The notes below the pieces were generated by a model. It was not told the origin of the DNA. It ran no database searches and saw only the letters and a list, made by a program, of their open reading frames with translations. This document shows, piece by piece, positions 61,377 to 64,000 of a DNA stretch of 64,000 nucleotides (the first letter of the stretch is position 1; every line of letters begins with the position of its first letter). The stretch comes from Stenotrophomonas rhizophila (lineage in GTDB: Bacteria > Pseudomonadota > Gammaproteobacteria > Xanthomonadales > Xanthomonadaceae). Made by a program: the position numbers and the translations under genes. The DNA lies in the NCBI RefSeq assembly GCF_001704155.1, contig NZ_CP016294.1, forward strand, positions 1,609,501-1,673,500. The letters are read 5' to 3'.

Positions 61377-62372
61377 TTACAGCCAACGGGCGCGCTTGAA
61401 CAGCCGATACAACCCGACGCACACCGCACCCACCCCGACGATCATCGCGGGGTAGGCCCACGGCTTGTCCAGCTCGGGCATGTGGGTGAAGTTCATGCCG
61501 TACCAGCTGGTGATCAGGGTCGGGGCGGCCAGCAGCGCCGCCCACGCACCGAGGCGCTTGACCGTCTCGCCCTGGGCCAGGGTCACCAGCGACAGGTTCA
61601 CGCTCAGCGCCGTACCCAGCATCTCGCGCAGGGTGTCGATCACATCACTGATCCGCACGGCGTGGTCGTGCACGTCGCGGATGTACAGCTTCACTTCGTC
61701 GGGGATCAGCTCGCCGGGATAGCGGCGCAGCTGCGCCAGCACGTCCTGCAGCGGTGCGACCGCCATCCGCATCTTGTTGAGTTCGCGCTTGAGCTCGTAA
61801 AGGCGTACCACCGTGGTGCGTTTGTAACTGTCGGCGAAGATGTCCTTCTCCAGCGAATCCAGCGTGTCGCGGAAGTCGGTGGTGATCGGCAGGTAGTTGT
61901 CGACCACGAAGTCCAGCACGGCATACAGGCAGTAGGAGGCGCCCATGGTCAGCAACTGCGGTTCGCGTTCCACCCGGGCGCGGACCGGGGCGTAGGACAG
62001 CGATGCGCCGTGGCGCACGGTCACCAGAAAGCGCGGACCGAGGAAAGCGTGTGTTTCGCCATACTCGATGCGGTCCTGCACGCGTTGCGCGGTGGTCACC
62101 ACCACGAACAGGGAATTGCCGTAGGCCTCGACCTTGGGCCGCTGGTGGGCATTGCGTGCATCGTCTATGGCCAGGTCGTGCAGGCAGAATTCCTCCTGCA
62201 GCTTGAGCAGCACCGCGTCGGCCGGGTCGTAAAGGCCCACCCACACAAAACCGTTCTTGCTGGCGATCACATCGCTGATCGCATCCAGCGCGATGTCGTG
62301 TCGCTTGCCCTGGTCGTCGTAGTGAACGCAGTTGATGACACAGGTCGGATTGGAGGCGGCGGCGTGTTCCAT
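61377..62372 (-). CDS. corA: CorA-family magnesium/cobalt transporter
   Basis: A 331-residue CorA-family channel. The N-terminal cytoplasmic alpha/beta domain is followed by a long stalk helix and two C-terminal helices; the selectivity motif YGMNFTHMPELDKPWAYP is present between them, including GMN and the acidic loop. CorA pentamers admit Mg2+ and Co2+; related ZntB exports zinc but has different loops. A short basic end (FKRARWL) follows the last helix. Confidence 0.93.
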   Translation of the reverse strand: MEHAAASNPTCVINCVHYDDQGKRHDIALDAISDVIASKNGFVWVGLYDPADAVLLKLQEEFCLHDLAIDDARNAHQRPKVEAYGNSLFVVVTTAQRVQDRIEYGETHAFLGPRFLVTVRHGASLSYAPVRARVEREPQLLTMGASYCLYAVLDFVVDNYLPITTDFRDTLDSLEKDIFADSYKRTTVVRLYELKRELNKMRMAVAPLQDVLAQLRRYPGELIPDEVKLYIRDVHDHAVRISDVIDTLREMLGTALSVNLSLVTLAQGETVKRLGAWAALLAAPTLITSWYGMNFTHMPELDKPWAYPAMIVGVGAVCVGLYRLFKRARWL

Positions 62373-62387
62373 GAGCGATATCCTGCG

Positions 62388-63653
62388 TCAGCGATGCGTG
62401 ACAGCTGGGTCACGACGGCCCAGTGTCCAGGCCAGCGCTACGTGCAGCGGCAAGAGCAGCACGATCCACTGCAGGTTCACCTGCGCCTGCAGGGTCAGCC
62501 AGTGCAGTACCAGGCCGAGCAGGGAGAGCAGGGCAACCGCCCACAAGGTCCAGCGGAACCAGGTGCCGGGCACGCGTGCGCGCAGCAGGGTGACCGCGCC
62601 CGGGAGCAGCAGCAGGCACAGCGGCGAGAGCTGCAGCAGGTTGCGGTTGGCCCAGGCGGCGTGGTGCGCGCTGAAGCCCCAAAGGTAGGCCAGCAGGATG
62701 CCGGCGATCCCGCAGAACAGCCACAGCGGCACGGCCAGCGCGGCCAGCAGGCGCCTGCGGCGGCGCAGGGCCAGCACGCCCGCAGCCAGCACCAGCCCGC
62801 ACAGCAGCCACGGCCACCAGCGGCGCGCGGATTCAGCCGGTTCCGGGGCGATGCGATGCGGCAGCAGCTCCAGCTCTTCCTGCACCAGCGGGCGGCCGTC
62901 GCTGTTGCGCACCTCGCGCAGCGCGTCGGCCAGGCGCATCGGCACGAAGGCTTCCTGCCACCGCGAGAGCGGCTGGTCGGCGAACGGGCCGAGCCCGATG
63001 TCGAAGCCCAGCCACATCCACGGGGCCGGCGAGGCCAGCCGCACCGATTCGCTGCGGTAGGTGTTGCCGCGCGAACGGCCGGACAGCTGCGAGTGCAGCC
63101 CGCCGCCGAGCGCACCATCGATCGCATCGCGCACCATGGTGGCGCAGTTGGCGGTGTAATAGTCGTAGCGGTAGCGCGCGTTTTCCGGCTTGGCGCGCTC
63201 GGCCAGCGACGCGGCAAGCGCACGCGCCTGCTCCGGGCTGAGGTCCAGCCACTGCAGGTTGGCGCCCCGGCCGCTGTCGCGGTAGTAGGAGAGGTCCTGG
63301 TCCAGCGGCAGCGCCACCAGGTAATACATCATCTCGCCGCGCAGGAAGCGGCCGACGAAGTCCGGTTCGCTGGGGTCGAAATAGCCGAAGTTGTACGAGG
63401 TGGCGTCGCCGGTGACCGGGTCCTCGACCACGATCGCGTCATGCCCGAAGCGCTCGAAGAAGATGCTGCCCGGCTGCATGGTCACGATGCCGATGCGCGG
63501 TGGCGGCGCTTCAGCAGGCGGCGCGGCGGCGCTGGCCGCCGCAGGTTCAGGCGCTGCCTGTGCCAGTGCAGCCAGCGGCAGGCTGGACACACTGGCAAGG
63601 AACAGGAGGAACAACAGGCGGCACAACGGCCACCGCGTCAGCAGGGGCCGCAT
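62388..63653 (-). CDS. DUF4105 membrane protein (Lnb-like N-terminal domain)
   Basis: A 421-residue protein with a signal-anchor (PLCRLLFLLFLASVSSLPLAALA), an Ala/Pro linker, a periplasmic DUF4105 domain and four to five C-terminal helices. DUF4105 is the domain of Lnb, a lipoprotein transacylase that acylates the N-terminus of lipoproteins in some Gram-positives. Possible catalytic residues are His in FERFGHDAIVVEDP and Cys in YYTANCATMVRDAIDG. ATG 63653 is preferred to an in-frame TTG at 63665 that overlaps the corC stop. It follows corC immediately, a place where lnt is common in other gammaproteobacteria. Confidence 0.75.
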   Translation of the reverse strand: MRPLLTRWPLCRLLFLLFLASVSSLPLAALAQAAPEPAAASAAAPPAEAPPPRIGIVTMQPGSIFFERFGHDAIVVEDPVTGDATSYNFGYFDPSEPDFVGRFLRGEMMYYLVALPLDQDLSYYRDSGRGANLQWLDLSPEQARALAASLAERAKPENARYRYDYYTANCATMVRDAIDGALGGGLHSQLSGRSRGNTYRSESVRLASPAPWMWLGFDIGLGPFADQPLSRWQEAFVPMRLADALREVRNSDGRPLVQEELELLPHRIAPEPAESARRWWPWLLCGLVLAAGVLALRRRRRLLAALAVPLWLFCGIAGILLAYLWGFSAHHAAWANRNLLQLSPLCLLLLPGAVTLLRARVPGTWFRWTLWAVALLSLLGLVLHWLTLQAQVNLQWIVLLLPLHVALAWTLGRRDPAVTHR

Positions 63654-63661
63654 GGCGTGGG

Positions 63662-64000
63662 TCAATCCTCGATGATGGCGTCGGGCGGCAGCACGGTCAC
63701 GTGGAACGCCTGCACGCGGCGGGCATCGGCGCGCGCCACCCGGAACACGAAGCGGTCCAGGGTCAGCTCGTCGCCGGTTTCGGGCAGGTGCCCGATTGCC
63801 TCGGTGACCAGGCCACCGATGGTGTCGTAGTCGTCGTCCGGGAACGCGGCGCCGAAACGCTCGTTGAAATCCCCGATCGGGGTCAGCGCGTCGACCACGT
63901 ACTGGCCATCGGCCTGGATCGCGATCTGCGCGGTGTGGTCTTCGGCTTCATCGTGCTCGTCATCGATCTCGCCGACGATCTGCTCCAGCACGTCCTCGAT
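63662..64000 (-). CDS. corC: CorC/HlyC-family protein, C-terminal part
   Basis: Only the last 112 residues are in view; the gene runs off the right edge. They contain the CorC_HlyC domain that follows the CBS pair (IVGEIDDEHDEAEDHTAQIAIQADGQYVVDALTPIGDFNERFG and TIGGLVTEAIGHLPETGDELTLDRFVFRVARADARRVQAFHVTVLP). CorC is associated with magnesium and cobalt efflux; this soluble form lacks the membrane domain in many proteobacteria, but this cannot be checked here. Confidence 0.88.
   Translation of the reverse strand: MEDVLEQIVGEIDDEHDEAEDHTAQIAIQADGQYVVDALTPIGDFNERFGAAFPDDDYDTIGGLVTEAIGHLPETGDELTLDRFVFRVARADARRVQAFHVTVLPPDAIIED

Overview
This window looks like chromosomal DNA of a high-GC gammaproteobacterium of the Xanthomonadaceae, most probably Stenotrophomonas or a close relative. 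The evidence is the GC-rich codon use, the gene content (MacAB with a NodT-type outer-membrane factor, Pst with an OprO/OprP-type porin, RlmKL, PepSY iron proteins) and the many small intergenic palindromes ending in GTAG, which resemble the SMAG repeats described in S. maltophilia. I see no rRNA genes, CRISPR array, prophage or intact insertion sequence. The species call is inference.

Layout, 1-16.7 kb: the end of a DHA2-type drug exporter; a gene-poor stretch with two related nested palindromes; three near-identical tRNA-Leu(CAG) genes with a glutathione-transferase-like gene between the last two; RNase R, a GFA-family protein and RlmB; a macA-macB-outer-membrane-factor operon divergent from an OmpR-type two-component pair; and a large propeller-GGDEF sensor. 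16.7-21.3 kb: RNase T, then a bufferin-type RiPP operon (ECF sigma factor, Cys-repeat precursor, DUF692/MNIO enzyme, DUF2063 partner, DoxX protein) and an RcnB-like protein.

21.3-30.9 kb is a phosphate island: phoU-pstB-pstA-pstC, two tandem pstS paralogues and a phosphate-selective porin. 11-bp-phased Pho-box-like repeats precede both pstS genes, and a weaker one precedes the porin. Inside the island sits a compact, lower-GC three-gene unit (27.8-29.5 kb): a 32-residue acidic peptide with an excellent ribosome binding site, a 2OG-Fe(II) oxygenase and an EamA exporter. This resembles a minimal peptide-modification or peptide-scaffold pathway and is the best candidate for an undescribed system here.

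30.9-50 kb is mostly housekeeping: nth, a degenerate FKBP, a DUF1289-Nudix fusion, a rhodanese, an AmpD-like amidase, rlmL, a Fur-box-associated PepSY operon, two PLP enzymes, DUF445, a ParB-like protein, an MHS transporter, a hemerythrin and a pseudo-receiver/receiver/GGDEF protein. 50-61 kb holds a DUF6338 gene overlapping a tiny proline-rich ORF, then a polyamine region (FAD oxidase, glutamine-synthetase-like ligase, PotF, PotGHI, aldehyde dehydrogenase) interrupted by an opposite-strand flavin monooxygenase. The window ends with CorA, a DUF4105 (Lnb-like) membrane protein and the C-terminus of CorC.
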